From Falsiroseomonas sp051433195 (GTDB taxonomy: Bacteria; Pseudomonadota; Alphaproteobacteria; Acetobacterales; Acetobacteraceae): 64,000 nt of DNA. Below are positions 23,296-32,665 of this stretch, piece after piece; within the stretch, counting starts at the first letter, position 1; each line of letters opens with the position of its first letter. The position numbers were made by a program, and so were the translations under genes. The stretch spans positions 124,001 to 188,000 of the forward strand of contig NZ_JBHMFT010000003.1 of the NCBI RefSeq assembly GCF_051433195.1, in the 5' to 3' direction. Below the pieces are notes generated by a model. It did not search any database and was not told the origin of the DNA. It saw only the letters and a program-made list of their open reading frames with translations.

Positions 23296-24066
23296 ATGTC
23301 CGCTGCGTCCAGCCCGCACCCCCCGCGCCTCGAACCCTTCCGGCTGCGGGGGGCGAATTTCAACCTGCTGGTGATGCGGCTGCTCGACCATCGGGTGGAG
23401 GCCCTGGTCCCGGCGCTCGGCGACCAGTTCCGTCGTGCGCCGGGCTTCCTGCGCTTCGCGCCGGTGGTGATCGGCCTCGATGACATTCCGGCGCGGCCGG
23501 AGGATGTCGATTTCAACGGCCTGGTGCAGGGGCTGCGCGCCATCGAGATCGTGCCGATCGGCACCACCGGCGGCACGCCGGAGATGCGCCACGCCGCCCA
23601 GGGCGCCGGCCTGCCGCCGCTGCGCCAGGCGGGTGGGCGCGAAGAAGACGTGGCGCTGGCCGCCGCACCGCCGGCCATGGCGATGCCGCAGCCGATGCCG
23701 GTGGTGGAGCCACCGCCGCCGCCCGCCGCGCCGCGGCCCTCCGCCATGGTCGTGGACCAGCCGGTGCGGGCGGGGCAGCGCATCTGGGCGCAGGGCACGG
23801 ACCTGATCATCGTCGGCACGGTGAACCGCGGCGCGGAGGTGCTGGCGGATGGCAACATCCACGTCTATGGCCGGCTGCTCGGCCGGGCCATCGCCGGCGG
23901 GCAGGACAATGCGGAAGCGCGCGTCTTCGCGCTGCATTTCGACCCCGAACTGGTCTCCATCGCCGGCTACTACGCGGTGCGGGAAGGGCTTGGGGATGCG
24001 CCGATCGGCAAGACTGTGCAGGCACGCCTGGTGGGCGAGCACATGCGGTTCGACCCGGTCGGCTGA
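23296..24066 (+). CDS. minC: Septum site-determining protein MinC
   Basis: A 256-residue MinC. The N-terminal domain (about 1-110) inhibits FtsZ polymerisation. A Pro/Ala-rich linker (about 115-157, including runs of proline) leads to the C-terminal beta-helix (158-256) that binds MinD. That domain carries the conserved Arg-Ala-Gly-Gln-Arg-Ile, Gly-Ala-Glu-Val-Leu-Ala-Asp-Gly-Asn-Ile-His-Val-Tyr-Gly and Gly-Arg-Ala-Ile-Ala-Gly. The linker is longer than in E. coli MinC. It is first in the min operon, with minD starting 88 bases downstream. Confidence 0.96.
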   Translation: MSAASSPHPPRLEPFRLRGANFNLLVMRLLDHRVEALVPALGDQFRRAPGFLRFAPVVIGLDDIPARPEDVDFNGLVQGLRAIEIVPIGTTGGTPEMRHAAQGAGLPPLRQAGGREEDVALAAAPPAMAMPQPMPVVEPPPPPAAPRPSAMVVDQPVRAGQRIWAQGTDLIIVGTVNRGAEVLADGNIHVYGRLLGRAIAGGQDNAEARVFALHFDPELVSIAGYYAVREGLGDAPIGKTVQARLVGEHMRFDPVG

Positions 24067-24154
24067 GGCCGGCGGGGCGTCAGGGAATGAGGGTGGCACG
24101 GCCCGCCGGGCGCGCCACCAGGACTATCGGGTACCGGCTTTTCGGGGGTTGAGC

Positions 24155-24969
<815 letters not shown>

Positions 24970-24973
<4 letters not shown>

Positions 24974-25266
24974 GCTGGCTCGCCGATCTGTTCAAGGCGC
25001 GGAAGGTGGAAGCACCGCCGACCGCGTCGCATGCGAAGGAGCGCCTGCAGATCGTCCTGGCGCATGAGCGCATCGGGCGGACGCGGGAGGATTTCCTGCC
25101 GAAGCTGCAGATGGAGATCGTGGCCGTGGTGGCGCGCTACGTCGCCATCGATCCGGGCCGGGTGAATGTCTCGCTCGACCGCGGCGGGGACATGTCCACG
25201 CTGGCGATCGAGATCGACCTGCCGGGGCCGGCCAATGCCGGCGGGCGTCGCGCGGCGGCGGGCTGA
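24970..25266 (+). CDS. minE: Cell division topological factor MinE
   Basis: A 98-residue MinE. The N-terminal amphipathic stretch (Met-Ser-Trp-Leu-Ala-Asp-Leu-Phe) binds membrane, and the next segment (Lys-Glu-Arg-Leu-Gln-Ile-Val-Leu-Ala-His-Glu-Arg) is the MinD-contact helix. The C-terminal half contains the topological-specificity strands. It is coupled to minD by ATGA and completes a canonical minCDE order. Confidence 0.96.
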
Positions 25267-25288
25267 GCCGGACTTGCGGACGGGGCCC

Positions 25289-25531
25289 TCAGGCACCGTC
25301 CGGGCAGCGCGGCAGGCGGGACAGGCCGCCGAGCAGGGCCAGGACCGTCGTCGCCTGGCCGCGACCGAGGTTGTACTCGGCCTTGAGCCAGGCCGTGACC
25401 TGGGTCGCCTTCACGCCCGGCTTGAGCGCCCCGCCTTCGAGAAATCCCTTGCTGGCCGCAAGCCGGCGGAAATCCTCCGGGCGCTTGCCCGTGCGGGCGT
25501 GGATGCTGTCGAGATGAGCCTGGAAGGACAT
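25289..25531 (-). CDS. DUF4287-like small protein
   Basis: An 80-residue protein resembling the DUF4287 family: a start like Met-Ser-Phe-Gln-Ala-His-Leu-Asp, then Thr-Gly-Lys-Arg-Pro-Glu-Asp-Phe, a Lys-Pro-Gly-Val-Lys-Ala block, and a final helix Gln-Val-Thr-Ala-Trp-Leu-Lys-Ala-Glu-Tyr-Asn-Leu-Gly-Arg-Gly. The biochemical role is unknown. I chose ATG 25531 because AGGAG lies eight bases upstream; an in-frame GTG at 25537 would add two residues. It converges on minE and has its own short upstream region. Confidence 0.8.
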   Translation of the reverse strand: MSFQAHLDSIHARTGKRPEDFRRLAASKGFLEGGALKPGVKATQVTAWLKAEYNLGRGQATTVLALLGGLSRLPRCPDGA

Positions 25532-25595
25532 CGGCACCGCTCCTGTCTTTCAGGATATACGGCGATGGCGCCGGATTGGATGCACGGTTGTGCGG

Positions 25596-26855
25596 CTATC
25601 TTCGTTGTGACCACGCCAGTTCGATCACGGCAACGGCGTGGCCGACACCGTCCTCGGCCGCCATCGCCGCGCCGAGGCACTCAGCGTTCCGGCGCATCCC
25701 GGGGTCGCTGACCGCGAGGCGGATAGCCTGGGCGAGCCGGCCCTCCGTCAGGGCGCGACGCGGGATCGGTGGCGGGCCGACGCCGAGGGCGTGGATCCGG
25801 CGGCCCCAGAAGGGCTGGTCGCCGAAGAAGGGGCAGATCACCGTGGGGCGTCCCGCCCGCAATCCTGCCGCGGTGGTGCCGGCGCCGCCATGGTGGACCA
25901 CGGCCGCCATGCGCGGGAACAGCCAGCCATGCGGTGCGGCGTGCAGGACGTGGATACTGGCGGGAGTCTGCCCCGGGTCCAGGCCACCCCAGCCAGTCGC
26001 CAGCACCGCCCGCTGCCCGGCCTGCGCCACGGCGGCCATGGCCAGGTCCGCCAGATGCGGCGCATCTTCCGCGGGCAGGCTGCCGAAGCCGATGTAGACG
26101 GGCGGCGGGCCGGCGGCGAGGAAGGACAGCAAGGCCGCCGGCGGCACCCATCCCGGCTCCTCCAGCACCCAGCTTCCGGTCACGATCACCTCCGCCGGCC
26201 AGTCCTCGGGCACCGGCACCAGGCTGGGGCTGTAGGCGTAGAGCACCGGTGCAGCCCGGCCGCGCAGGTCAAGCGAGGCGCCTGGCGGCAGGCCCAGCAC
26301 CTCCGCCCGCCAGCGCCGCAGCGCACGGCCGGCCACCAGGTCTCCGCCGCGGCGCATCAGGGCGTGGCTCGCGCGGTTCAGCGGGCCGAGGTCGGCGAAG
26401 GGCAGCAATGGGCTCGGGAAGGCGGCGGTCGGCGTCAGCCCCGGCAGCGGCAGGGCGACGAGACCGGGAATGCCGAGCGCCTCCGCAATCGACATGCCGC
26501 CGAGCGCCTTCGGGTGCGCGACGATGATCCCGGCGCCCTGGGCCGCCTGCCACTGCGCATCCAGCAGCCGGCGGAACATCGGCCGGGCCGCGCGCAGCAG
26601 CCGCCCTTTCGCCGCCAGCGCATGCCGGCCGCCGAGGGCGGCGCGGCCGCTGGGCGTCTCGATCAGGTCCAGCATCTCGCCGGGCAGCGGCGCGAAGTGC
26701 AGGCCGTGGTCGCGGACGACGTCGGCGAAGCGTGGCGCGGTGGCGAGGCAGGGCTCGAAGCCCGCCTGGCGCAGCCCACGGCCAAGCGCCACGAAGGGCT
26801 GCACGTCGCCGCGCGTGCCCAAGGTGTGGATGGCGACCCGTCGGGCGCCCGCCAT
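25596..26855 (-). CDS. UGT-like (GT1 family) glycosyltransferase
   Basis: A 419-residue protein of the UGT/YjiC-type glycosyltransferase family, which moves a sugar from a nucleotide sugar to a small hydrophobic acceptor. The N-terminus has Gly-Thr-Arg-Gly-Asp-Val-Gln-Pro-Phe-Val-Ala-Leu, common in sterol- and antibiotic-type members. The donor site near the C-terminus has Pro-His-Gly-Trp-Leu-Phe, His-His-Gly-Gly-Ala-Gly-Thr-Thr and the final Gly-Asp-Gln-Pro-Phe-Trp. Its ATG shares one base with the stop of the HWE kinase gene (TGATG), so their synthesis is linked. Donor and acceptor are unknown. Confidence 0.88.
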   Translation of the reverse strand: MAGARRVAIHTLGTRGDVQPFVALGRGLRQAGFEPCLATAPRFADVVRDHGLHFAPLPGEMLDLIETPSGRAALGGRHALAAKGRLLRAARPMFRRLLDAQWQAAQGAGIIVAHPKALGGMSIAEALGIPGLVALPLPGLTPTAAFPSPLLPFADLGPLNRASHALMRRGGDLVAGRALRRWRAEVLGLPPGASLDLRGRAAPVLYAYSPSLVPVPEDWPAEVIVTGSWVLEEPGWVPPAALLSFLAAGPPPVYIGFGSLPAEDAPHLADLAMAAVAQAGQRAVLATGWGGLDPGQTPASIHVLHAAPHGWLFPRMAAVVHHGGAGTTAAGLRAGRPTVICPFFGDQPFWGRRIHALGVGPPPIPRRALTEGRLAQAIRLAVSDPGMRRNAECLGAAMAAEDGVGHAVAVIELAWSQRR

Positions 26856-29440
26856 CAGGGATCGGCGCGTGGCGCGGCTTCCGCGGCCAGGCGCGCGAGC
26901 GGCACCCAGGCCTGCCAGTGCAGCCCCTCCGTCCGCCAATCCAGTTCGAGCCGGCCCCCCAACTGCCGGCGGATGGTCGCCTCCACCAGGGTGGAGCCGA
27001 AGCCGCGGCGGATCGGGGCCACGGTGCCGGGGCCGCCCGTCTCGTGCCAGCTCAGATGCAGCGTCCAGACATCCTCGATTTCGCGCAGCGACCAGGTGAC
27101 GGCGAGGTGGCCCTCCGTCGCCGACAAGGCGCCGTACTTCGCGGCATTGGTGGCAAGTTCGTGGAACGCCATGGACAGCGCCTGCACCGCGGCCGGCAGG
27201 ACCGGCACGGGCGGCCCTTCCAGCGTCGCATGCGGGCCCTCCGGCCCCTGGCCGCCGAGGAAGCCGGGGCTGCCGAGGAAGGGCTTGATCTCCCCCATCA
27301 CCACCGCCCGCAGGTCGGCACCCACCCAACGCCCCTGCGCCAGCAGGGTGTGGGCGCGGGCGAGGGAGGCGACGCGGCCCTCGACGGTGCTGGCGAAGGC
27401 GGCGGCATCCTCACGCGGTGTCAGGCGCAGCGCCGCCTGGACGATGGCCAGCGCGTTCTTGGCGCGGTGGTCCAGCTCGCGCGACAGCAGCGCCTGGCGG
27501 TCCTCCGCCTCCCGCCGCGCGGTGATGTCCTGCGTGGTGCCGATCATGCGGATGGCCTCGCCGGTCGCCGGGTCGCGTTCGGCGGCGTGGCCCTGGCTTT
27601 CGACCCAGCGCCAGGCGCCGTCCGGGCGCAGGAAGCGGTAGGCGACGCGGTAGCGCTCGGCCCGCCCGAGCCGCACCGAATCGACGGCCGTCGTCAGCGC
27701 GGCGCGGTCCTCCGGGTGCACGCGGTCGCGCCAGGCCGGGTATTCGCCGAACTGCGCCTCCGACCCATAGCCGAAGATCTCCAGCGTGCGGGCGGTGCGC
27801 ATGGCGCGGCCCTGGCGCAGGTCGATTTCCCAGGCACCGAGCTCGGCGGCCTCCAGCGCCTGGCGCAACCGTTCCTCGCCGTCCCGCATCGCCGCTTCGG
27901 CGCGCTTCAGGGCGGTGACGTCCACATGCGCGCCGATCATGCGCAGCGCGCGGCCGGAGGCGTCGCGCTCGATCTGCGCACGGGCGGAGATCCAGCGGAT
28001 CTCGCCATCCGGATCGATGATCCGGTAGTCCTGCGCATATTCCGTGTGCGGCGCGCCATCGGCCACCGCTTCGCGGAAGGTCCGGTCTGCGCGCTCGCGA
28101 TCCGCGGGATGCAGGCGCTGCAGCCAGGCCTCGTGGCTGGCCTCGCTCGGGCTCGGCGCGCGCCCGTACAGGTCGATGTATTCCGGCGAGCGGTCGATCG
28201 AGCCGGAGCGCAGGTCGATCATGAAGCCGCCGACGCGGCCGATGCGCTGGACCCGGCGATACTTCGCCTCTGCCTCCCGCAGCGCGGCCTCGGAGGCGGC
28301 GAGCGCGAGCCGCAGGCGCTCGAACTCCCGGATCCTGGCAGGGGGCACGGGATGCCGCGGGGCGTCGTGCCAGGTGTCGCGGCCGGCAACCGCCTCGGCA
28401 TGGGCGACCAGCGCCGCGACCGGGCGCAGCAGGCGGCGGCTGAGCGCGGCGGCGAGCGACAGGCCGATGGTGAGCGCCAGCAGGCCGCCGCCGGCCAGCG
28501 CCAGCAGCGGGCCACGCTGTGCCTCGAGGAAGGAGGCCTCGGGTTCGTTCACCCAGACCTTCCAGCCAGGGGCGGAGGGAATGACATGGTAGGCGGTGCG
28601 GATCGCCGCGCCATCCGCCAGGCTCTGGCCCCGCAGCACGCCGGTGCGTCCAAGCTGGCCGTCGTCCGGGCGCGGCGGACGCTGCTGGCCCACCAGCCGG
28701 GCCGGGCCGGAGGAATGCGCCACCAGCACGCCGATGGCATCGGTGACGGCAATGGCGCCGCGACCGCCGGCGGCCTGGCCGGCGAGCAGCGCGTGCAGGC
28801 GTTCCGGCAGCAGCGGCATGCCGGCGACGCGCCAGGGCGCGCCGTCGCGCCGCACCGGCACCAGGACCATGGCAACCTGCCGGCCGCTGACACGGCCGAG
28901 CGTGAGGTTGCTGACCATCGGCACCCCGGCTTCCAGCACGCGCTGCACCATTCCACCGCCGCGCGGCGGCATCGGCGCCGCATCCGGGATCGATGTGTTC
29001 AGGATCATGGTCCCGTCCGCGGCATAGAGGACGACCCAGGCGCCGAAGGCGGCGCCGGTGCTGCGGGCCAGGGCGGCAAAGGCCTGCGGCGTGTCCTCCC
29101 GCACCGTGTCGGGGGCCGCGGCGAGCACGGTGAGGGCGGCAATCCGGCTGGCCACGTGACTGTCTACCGCGGCGGCCAGGGCGCCGGCCGTGTCCAGCAG
29201 CCGGGTCTCGGCGGCCTGCCCGTGCCGGCGCAGGGCTTCCCAGGACGCCGCGGCACCGAAGGCGAGGGCGGGCAGCAGCGTGGCCAGGACCAGGCCGAAC
29301 AATTGCCGGCGCAGACCGGGAGCCGCATGCCTCGGAGCCGTTGTCGGCTGCGTCGGTCCGGCATCCAGTGTCACAGACCATTCGCCGGGAGACGTCGCGG
29401 GAACGGGCGCCGCAGGCCCCTGGCTACGCTCGACGTTCAT
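26855..29440 (-). CDS. HWE-family sensor histidine kinase with two PAS domains
   Basis: An 861-residue membrane kinase. Order: Pro/Ala-rich cytoplasmic start, transmembrane segment (44-66), periplasmic double-Cache-like sensor (about 70-305), transmembrane segment (311-333), PAS-type domains at about 395-513 and 523-642, and an HWE kinase core. The phospho-acceptor is His658 (Glu-Leu-Asp-His-Arg-Ala-Lys-Asn). The N-box carries the family-defining histidine (His760-Glu-Leu-Ala-Thr-Asn765), and Trp798-x-Glu800 is also present. I chose ATG 29440, after AAGGA. Kinases of this group often signal to response regulators or the general stress response. No partner regulator is encoded here. A glycosyltransferase gene is translationally coupled. 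Confidence 0.93.
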   Translation of the reverse strand: MNVERSQGPAAPVPATSPGEWSVTLDAGPTQPTTAPRHAAPGLRRQLFGLVLATLLPALAFGAAASWEALRRHGQAAETRLLDTAGALAAAVDSHVASRIAALTVLAAAPDTVREDTPQAFAALARSTGAAFGAWVVLYAADGTMILNTSIPDAAPMPPRGGGMVQRVLEAGVPMVSNLTLGRVSGRQVAMVLVPVRRDGAPWRVAGMPLLPERLHALLAGQAAGGRGAIAVTDAIGVLVAHSSGPARLVGQQRPPRPDDGQLGRTGVLRGQSLADGAAIRTAYHVIPSAPGWKVWVNEPEASFLEAQRGPLLALAGGGLLALTIGLSLAAALSRRLLRPVAALVAHAEAVAGRDTWHDAPRHPVPPARIREFERLRLALAASEAALREAEAKYRRVQRIGRVGGFMIDLRSGSIDRSPEYIDLYGRAPSPSEASHEAWLQRLHPADRERADRTFREAVADGAPHTEYAQDYRIIDPDGEIRWISARAQIERDASGRALRMIGAHVDVTALKRAEAAMRDGEERLRQALEAAELGAWEIDLRQGRAMRTARTLEIFGYGSEAQFGEYPAWRDRVHPEDRAALTTAVDSVRLGRAERYRVAYRFLRPDGAWRWVESQGHAAERDPATGEAIRMIGTTQDITARREAEDRQALLSRELDHRAKNALAIVQAALRLTPREDAAAFASTVEGRVASLARAHTLLAQGRWVGADLRAVVMGEIKPFLGSPGFLGGQGPEGPHATLEGPPVPVLPAAVQALSMAFHELATNAAKYGALSATEGHLAVTWSLREIEDVWTLHLSWHETGGPGTVAPIRRGFGSTLVEATIRRQLGGRLELDWRTEGLHWQAWVPLARLAAEAAPRADP

Positions 29441-29550
29441 GAGATCCTTTGCGCCATGTCGCCCGGGAGGTTCCACCCGCCAGTCACCTGTCACACTGTC
29501 AGACGGCGTGCCGCCACGTCCACCACCGGCCGCCTGCCGAGGCAGCCTGG

Positions 29551-29578
29551 AACATAAATGTGCGCCGGGTTGCCACAA
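29551..29578 (-). promoter_or_regulatory. Candidate promoter for the HWE kinase/glycosyltransferase pair
   Basis: On the minus strand TTGTGG (29578-29573) and TATGTT (29556-29551) are spaced by 16 bases in the 221-base divergent gap. It would give a leader of about 100 bases before ATG 29440. The rest of the gap shows no gene. Confidence 0.3.
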
Positions 29579-29661
29579 CCTTTGCGTGTGTTGTGCCGTG
29601 GCGGGAGGGCCGGGCCGCCAGCCGGGGTTCATCGGCGGCCTGATGTGCCCATATATCGCGC

Positions 29662-30663
29662 ATGATCGAACTCTCCGTCCTCGACCTCTCCCCGATCCCC
29701 GAAGGCAGCGACGCCGGGCAGGCGCTGCGCAACTCCGCCGAACTGGCCCGCCATGCGGAGGCGCTGGGCTACCGGCGCTTCTGGATGGCCGAACACCACA
29801 ACATGCCCGGCATCGCCAGCGCCGCGACCGCGGTGGCGCTGGCGCATGTCGCGGCCGGCACCAGCCGGATCAGGATCGGGGCCGGCGGCATCATGCTGCC
29901 GAACCACGCGCCGCTGGTGGTGGCGGAGCAGTTCGGCACGCTGGCGGCGCTGCATCCCGGGCGGATCGACCTCGGGCTGGGCCGCGCGCCGGGCACGGAC
30001 CAGCACGCGGCGCAGGCGTTGCGGCGCAACCTGCATGCCGACCCGGACGAGTTCCCGCGCGATGTCATGGAACTGCTGGCCTATTTCGAGCCGGTGCAGC
30101 CCGGCCAGGCGGTGCAGGCGGTGCCGGGCGCGGGCTTGCAGGTGGAGGCCTGGATCCTGGGCTCCAGCACCTTCGGCGCGCATCTGGCCGCGATGCTCGG
30201 GCTGCCCTACGCCTTCGCCTCCCACTTCGCGCCGGCGCATATGCGGGAGGCCGCGGCGGTGTACCGGCAGCGCTTCCGCCCCTCCGCCCGGCTGGCCGCG
30301 CCGCATGTGATGCTGGGGGTGAACGTGTTCGCGGCGCCGACCGATGCGGAGGCGCGGCTTCTGTTCACCTCGCTGCAGCAGGCCTTCGTGAATTTGCGCA
30401 CCGGGCGCGCCGGCAAGCTGCCGGCCCCGAGCGAGGGCTTCGCGGAGCGGCTGGACCCACGCGCGCAGGCGATGCTGGACAATGCGCTGTCCTGCTCCAT
30501 CGTCGGTGGGCCGGAGACGGTGCGGCAGGGCCTGCGCGACTTCGTCGAGCGCACCGGCGCGGATGAGCTGATGGTGACGGCGCAGATCCACGACCCGGCG
30601 GCGCGGCTGCGGTCCTTCGGCATCCTGGCCGAGGCGCATGCGGAGATGAAGCAGGCCGCCTGA
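29662..30663 (+). CDS. Luciferase-like monooxygenase (LLM family)
   Basis: A 333-residue TIM-barrel flavin-dependent monooxygenase of the bacterial-luciferase superfamily, YhbW-like. Visible marks are Leu-Asp-Leu-Ser-Pro-Ile-Pro-Glu-Gly near the start, Phe-Trp-Met-Ala-Glu-His-His-Asn-Met-Pro-Gly-Ile-Ala-Ser, Gly-Ala-Gly-Gly-Ile-Met-Leu-Pro-Asn-His and Gly-Leu-Gly-Arg-Ala-Pro-Gly-Thr-Asp. These enzymes use reduced FMN supplied by a separate reductase. A flavin-reductase-family gene lies 1.4 kb downstream on the same strand. No ribosome site precedes the ATG, and an AT-rich TATATC ends five bases before it, so the transcript may be leaderless. The substrate is unknown. Confidence 0.9.
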   Translation: MIELSVLDLSPIPEGSDAGQALRNSAELARHAEALGYRRFWMAEHHNMPGIASAATAVALAHVAAGTSRIRIGAGGIMLPNHAPLVVAEQFGTLAALHPGRIDLGLGRAPGTDQHAAQALRRNLHADPDEFPRDVMELLAYFEPVQPGQAVQAVPGAGLQVEAWILGSSTFGAHLAAMLGLPYAFASHFAPAHMREAAAVYRQRFRPSARLAAPHVMLGVNVFAAPTDAEARLLFTSLQQAFVNLRTGRAGKLPAPSEGFAERLDPRAQAMLDNALSCSIVGGPETVRQGLRDFVERTGADELMVTAQIHDPAARLRSFGILAEAHAEMKQAA

Positions 30664-30666
30664 GAC

Positions 30667-31905
30667 TCACTCGGCCGGGAGGAGGATGAGGCTGCTGCGG
30701 TCGTGGCCGGCCAGGAGCGCCAGCGTGCTGCCGGCCGTGACCGGGACCGGCTGGGGAAAGGCGTGCAGGATGGGCATCCAGCCTCCATCGGCCGCGGTCT
30801 CGGGGTGGTTGTGGAAGCCGACGCCCTCCGCCAGGTCGAGCTGCATCCATTGCAGCACGCCGAGCGCCAGCCCATCCGCCAGCACCGGGACGGAGAGCGG
30901 CGCCAGGACGGGATCATGCGTCGGCGCCGTCAGGTCGAGGCGGAGCAGTTCCAGGTCGGGCGAAAGGCGGCGGCACTGGCCCATGCGGCCATGCACCGGC
31001 AGGCGCGGCGGCGCGAGCGCGGCGAAGGGCGAGACGTCGAAGCCCGCGGCACGGCTGACGCCGGCGTAGTTCGCCAGCACCGGGCTTTCGATCAGGCAGC
31101 CCATGGCGGCGGCGGCGCGCGGGATAATGTGCGCGCCGGGACGCAGCAGCCGGCGCTGCGCATCCTCGAAGGTGTCGAGGACGCCTTCCGCCAGCAGGTC
31201 GCTCGACAGGATTTCGGAGACCAGGATGTCGGCACGGGCCGGCAGGTCGTCGCCGAGGACCAGGGCGGTGGAGGGCTTTGGTACCACCGTGATCGCGCCC
31301 TCGTGGCCGTTGAGCGCGATGATCTGGCGCGCCGTCTCGGCGATCAGCGGAACCGCCTCGCAGGTGACGATGCCGGTCGCGCCGGCGCGGGCCGCCATCA
31401 GGGACAACAGGCCGCTGCCGGTGCCGATATCGAGCACGCGCGCGTCGGGACCCTCGGCCGCCAGGGCCTGGAGGATGGCGGCCTCGAAGGCATCGTTGCG
31501 GGCGGCGTCGTTCAGCATGGGGATGTGCCAGAACGGCACGAGGGAGCTGGTCAGGCGGCGCAGCTGGTGGCGCAGGTGCGGATTGCCGGGATCGGCGGCA
31601 ATGGACCGGCGGAAGCTGGCGATGGCGGCGTCGGGCTGGGCGGCTTCCGCCTGGGCGATGGCCAGCGCGGCCAGGATCTGCGGGTCGCCGGGTGCGCGCG
31701 CGCTGGCCGCGGCGAAGGCCTCCAGCGCCTGCCGCGGGCGCGACAGGCGGCGCAGCAGCAGGGCGCTTTCCAGCAGCGCATCGGGATGCGCCGGGTCGAG
31801 CCGCAGCAGCGCCTGCCATTGCAGCAGCGCGGCATGCAGGGCGCCACGCCGCGTCAGGCTGCGGGCCAGTGCCTCATGCGCGGAAGCCTGCTGCAATGGG
31901 GGCAC
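30667..31905 (-). CDS. TPR-containing PRMT-like methyltransferase
   Basis: A 412-residue protein with TPR-like helical repeats at about 8-105 and then a class I SAM methyltransferase core. The join carries Phe125-Trp-His-Ile-Pro-Met-Leu-Asn-Asp, a pattern of PRMT7/PRMT9-type enzymes. The SAM motif is at 157-168 (Val-Leu-Asp-Ile-Gly-Thr-Gly-Ser-Gly-Leu-Leu-Ser). A loop resembling the PRMT double-Glu loop is at 229-241, with Glu231 and Glu240. A C-terminal beta-barrel-like part follows. This layout mimics eukaryotic PRMT9. Protein arginine methylation is therefore possible but unproven; another nucleophile is also possible. It starts with GTG after GGAAGGA and converges on the LLM gene. Confidence 0.78.
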   Translation of the reverse strand: MPPLQQASAHEALARSLTRRGALHAALLQWQALLRLDPAHPDALLESALLLRRLSRPRQALEAFAAASARAPGDPQILAALAIAQAEAAQPDAAIASFRRSIAADPGNPHLRHQLRRLTSSLVPFWHIPMLNDAARNDAFEAAILQALAAEGPDARVLDIGTGSGLLSLMAARAGATGIVTCEAVPLIAETARQIIALNGHEGAITVVPKPSTALVLGDDLPARADILVSEILSSDLLAEGVLDTFEDAQRRLLRPGAHIIPRAAAAMGCLIESPVLANYAGVSRAAGFDVSPFAALAPPRLPVHGRMGQCRRLSPDLELLRLDLTAPTHDPVLAPLSVPVLADGLALGVLQWMQLDLAEGVGFHNHPETAADGGWMPILHAFPQPVPVTAGSTLALLAGHDRSSLILLPAE

Positions 31906-32020
31906 ACGGCATCCTTCCGGTTCGTTCCGGACTCATAGCGCCGCGGATGCCGGTCCGGCAGTGGCGGGTTCGGGGAAAATATGGTGGGTTGCGGCGAACC
32001 CAGAGGCAGGACCCAAGCGC

Positions 32021-32665
32021 ATGTTCTACAAGCCCGGCGACGGCAGGAAGGCCCATGGACTGCCCTTCGACCCGCTGAAGGCCATCGTCGCGCCCCGGCC
32101 GATCGGCTGGATGTCGACGCTCGACGCGGCCGGGCGGCCGAACCTGGCGCCCTACAGCTTCTTCAACCTGGTGCAGGGCTACCCGCCCATCATGGTGTTC
32201 GGCAGCGAGGGCCTGAAGCACAGCGCGGCGAATGCCGTGGCGACCGGGGAATTCGTCTTCAACCTGGCGACGCGGCCGCTGTTCGACGCGATGAACACCT
32301 CCTCCGGCGCGCTGCCGGAAGGCGAGAACGAGTTCGATGCGGCCGGGCTGACCATGGCGCCCTGCCACATGGTGCGCGCGCCGCGCGTCGCCGAAAGCCC
32401 GGCGAGCATGGAATGCAAGGTGCTGCAGTGGATGGAACTGCACGACCTGGACGGCAAGCCGACCGACGGCTTCATGATCATCGGCCAGGTCGTCGGCATC
32501 CACATCGACGAGCGGTACATCATCGAAGGCCGCTTCGATGCCGTCGCGGCGCAATCCATCGCCCGCTGCGGCTACCGCGACTACGCCCAGGTGACGGAGA
32601 TGTTCGAGGCGCTGCGGCCGACCGATGGCGGCGTCTTCACCACGACGACGAGCGACCGGACGTGA
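32021..32665 (+). CDS. Flavin reductase-like FMN-binding protein
   Basis: A 214-residue protein of the flavin reductase-like (split barrel) family. The hallmark is Ile-Val-Ala-Pro-Arg-Pro-Ile-Gly-Trp-Met-Ser-Thr-Leu near residue 25, then Leu-Ala-Pro-Tyr-Ser-Phe-Phe-Asn. Such proteins bind FMN and may reduce it with NAD(P)H or act as oxidoreductases. The stop overlaps the GTG of the next SDR gene (GTGA), so both are made together. The nearby LLM monooxygenase would need reduced flavin, a possible but unproven link. Confidence 0.9.
   Translation: MFYKPGDGRKAHGLPFDPLKAIVAPRPIGWMSTLDAAGRPNLAPYSFFNLVQGYPPIMVFGSEGLKHSAANAVATGEFVFNLATRPLFDAMNTSSGALPEGENEFDAAGLTMAPCHMVRAPRVAESPASMECKVLQWMELHDLDGKPTDGFMIIGQVVGIHIDERYIIEGRFDAVAAQSIARCGYRDYAQVTEMFEALRPTDGGVFTTTTSDRT

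Noticed and set aside
26732..29557. A 941-codon open frame on the plus strand
   Set aside because: Antisense to the HWE kinase, whose motifs and domain order are unambiguous. The frame shows only Arg/Gly/His-rich low-complexity sequence.
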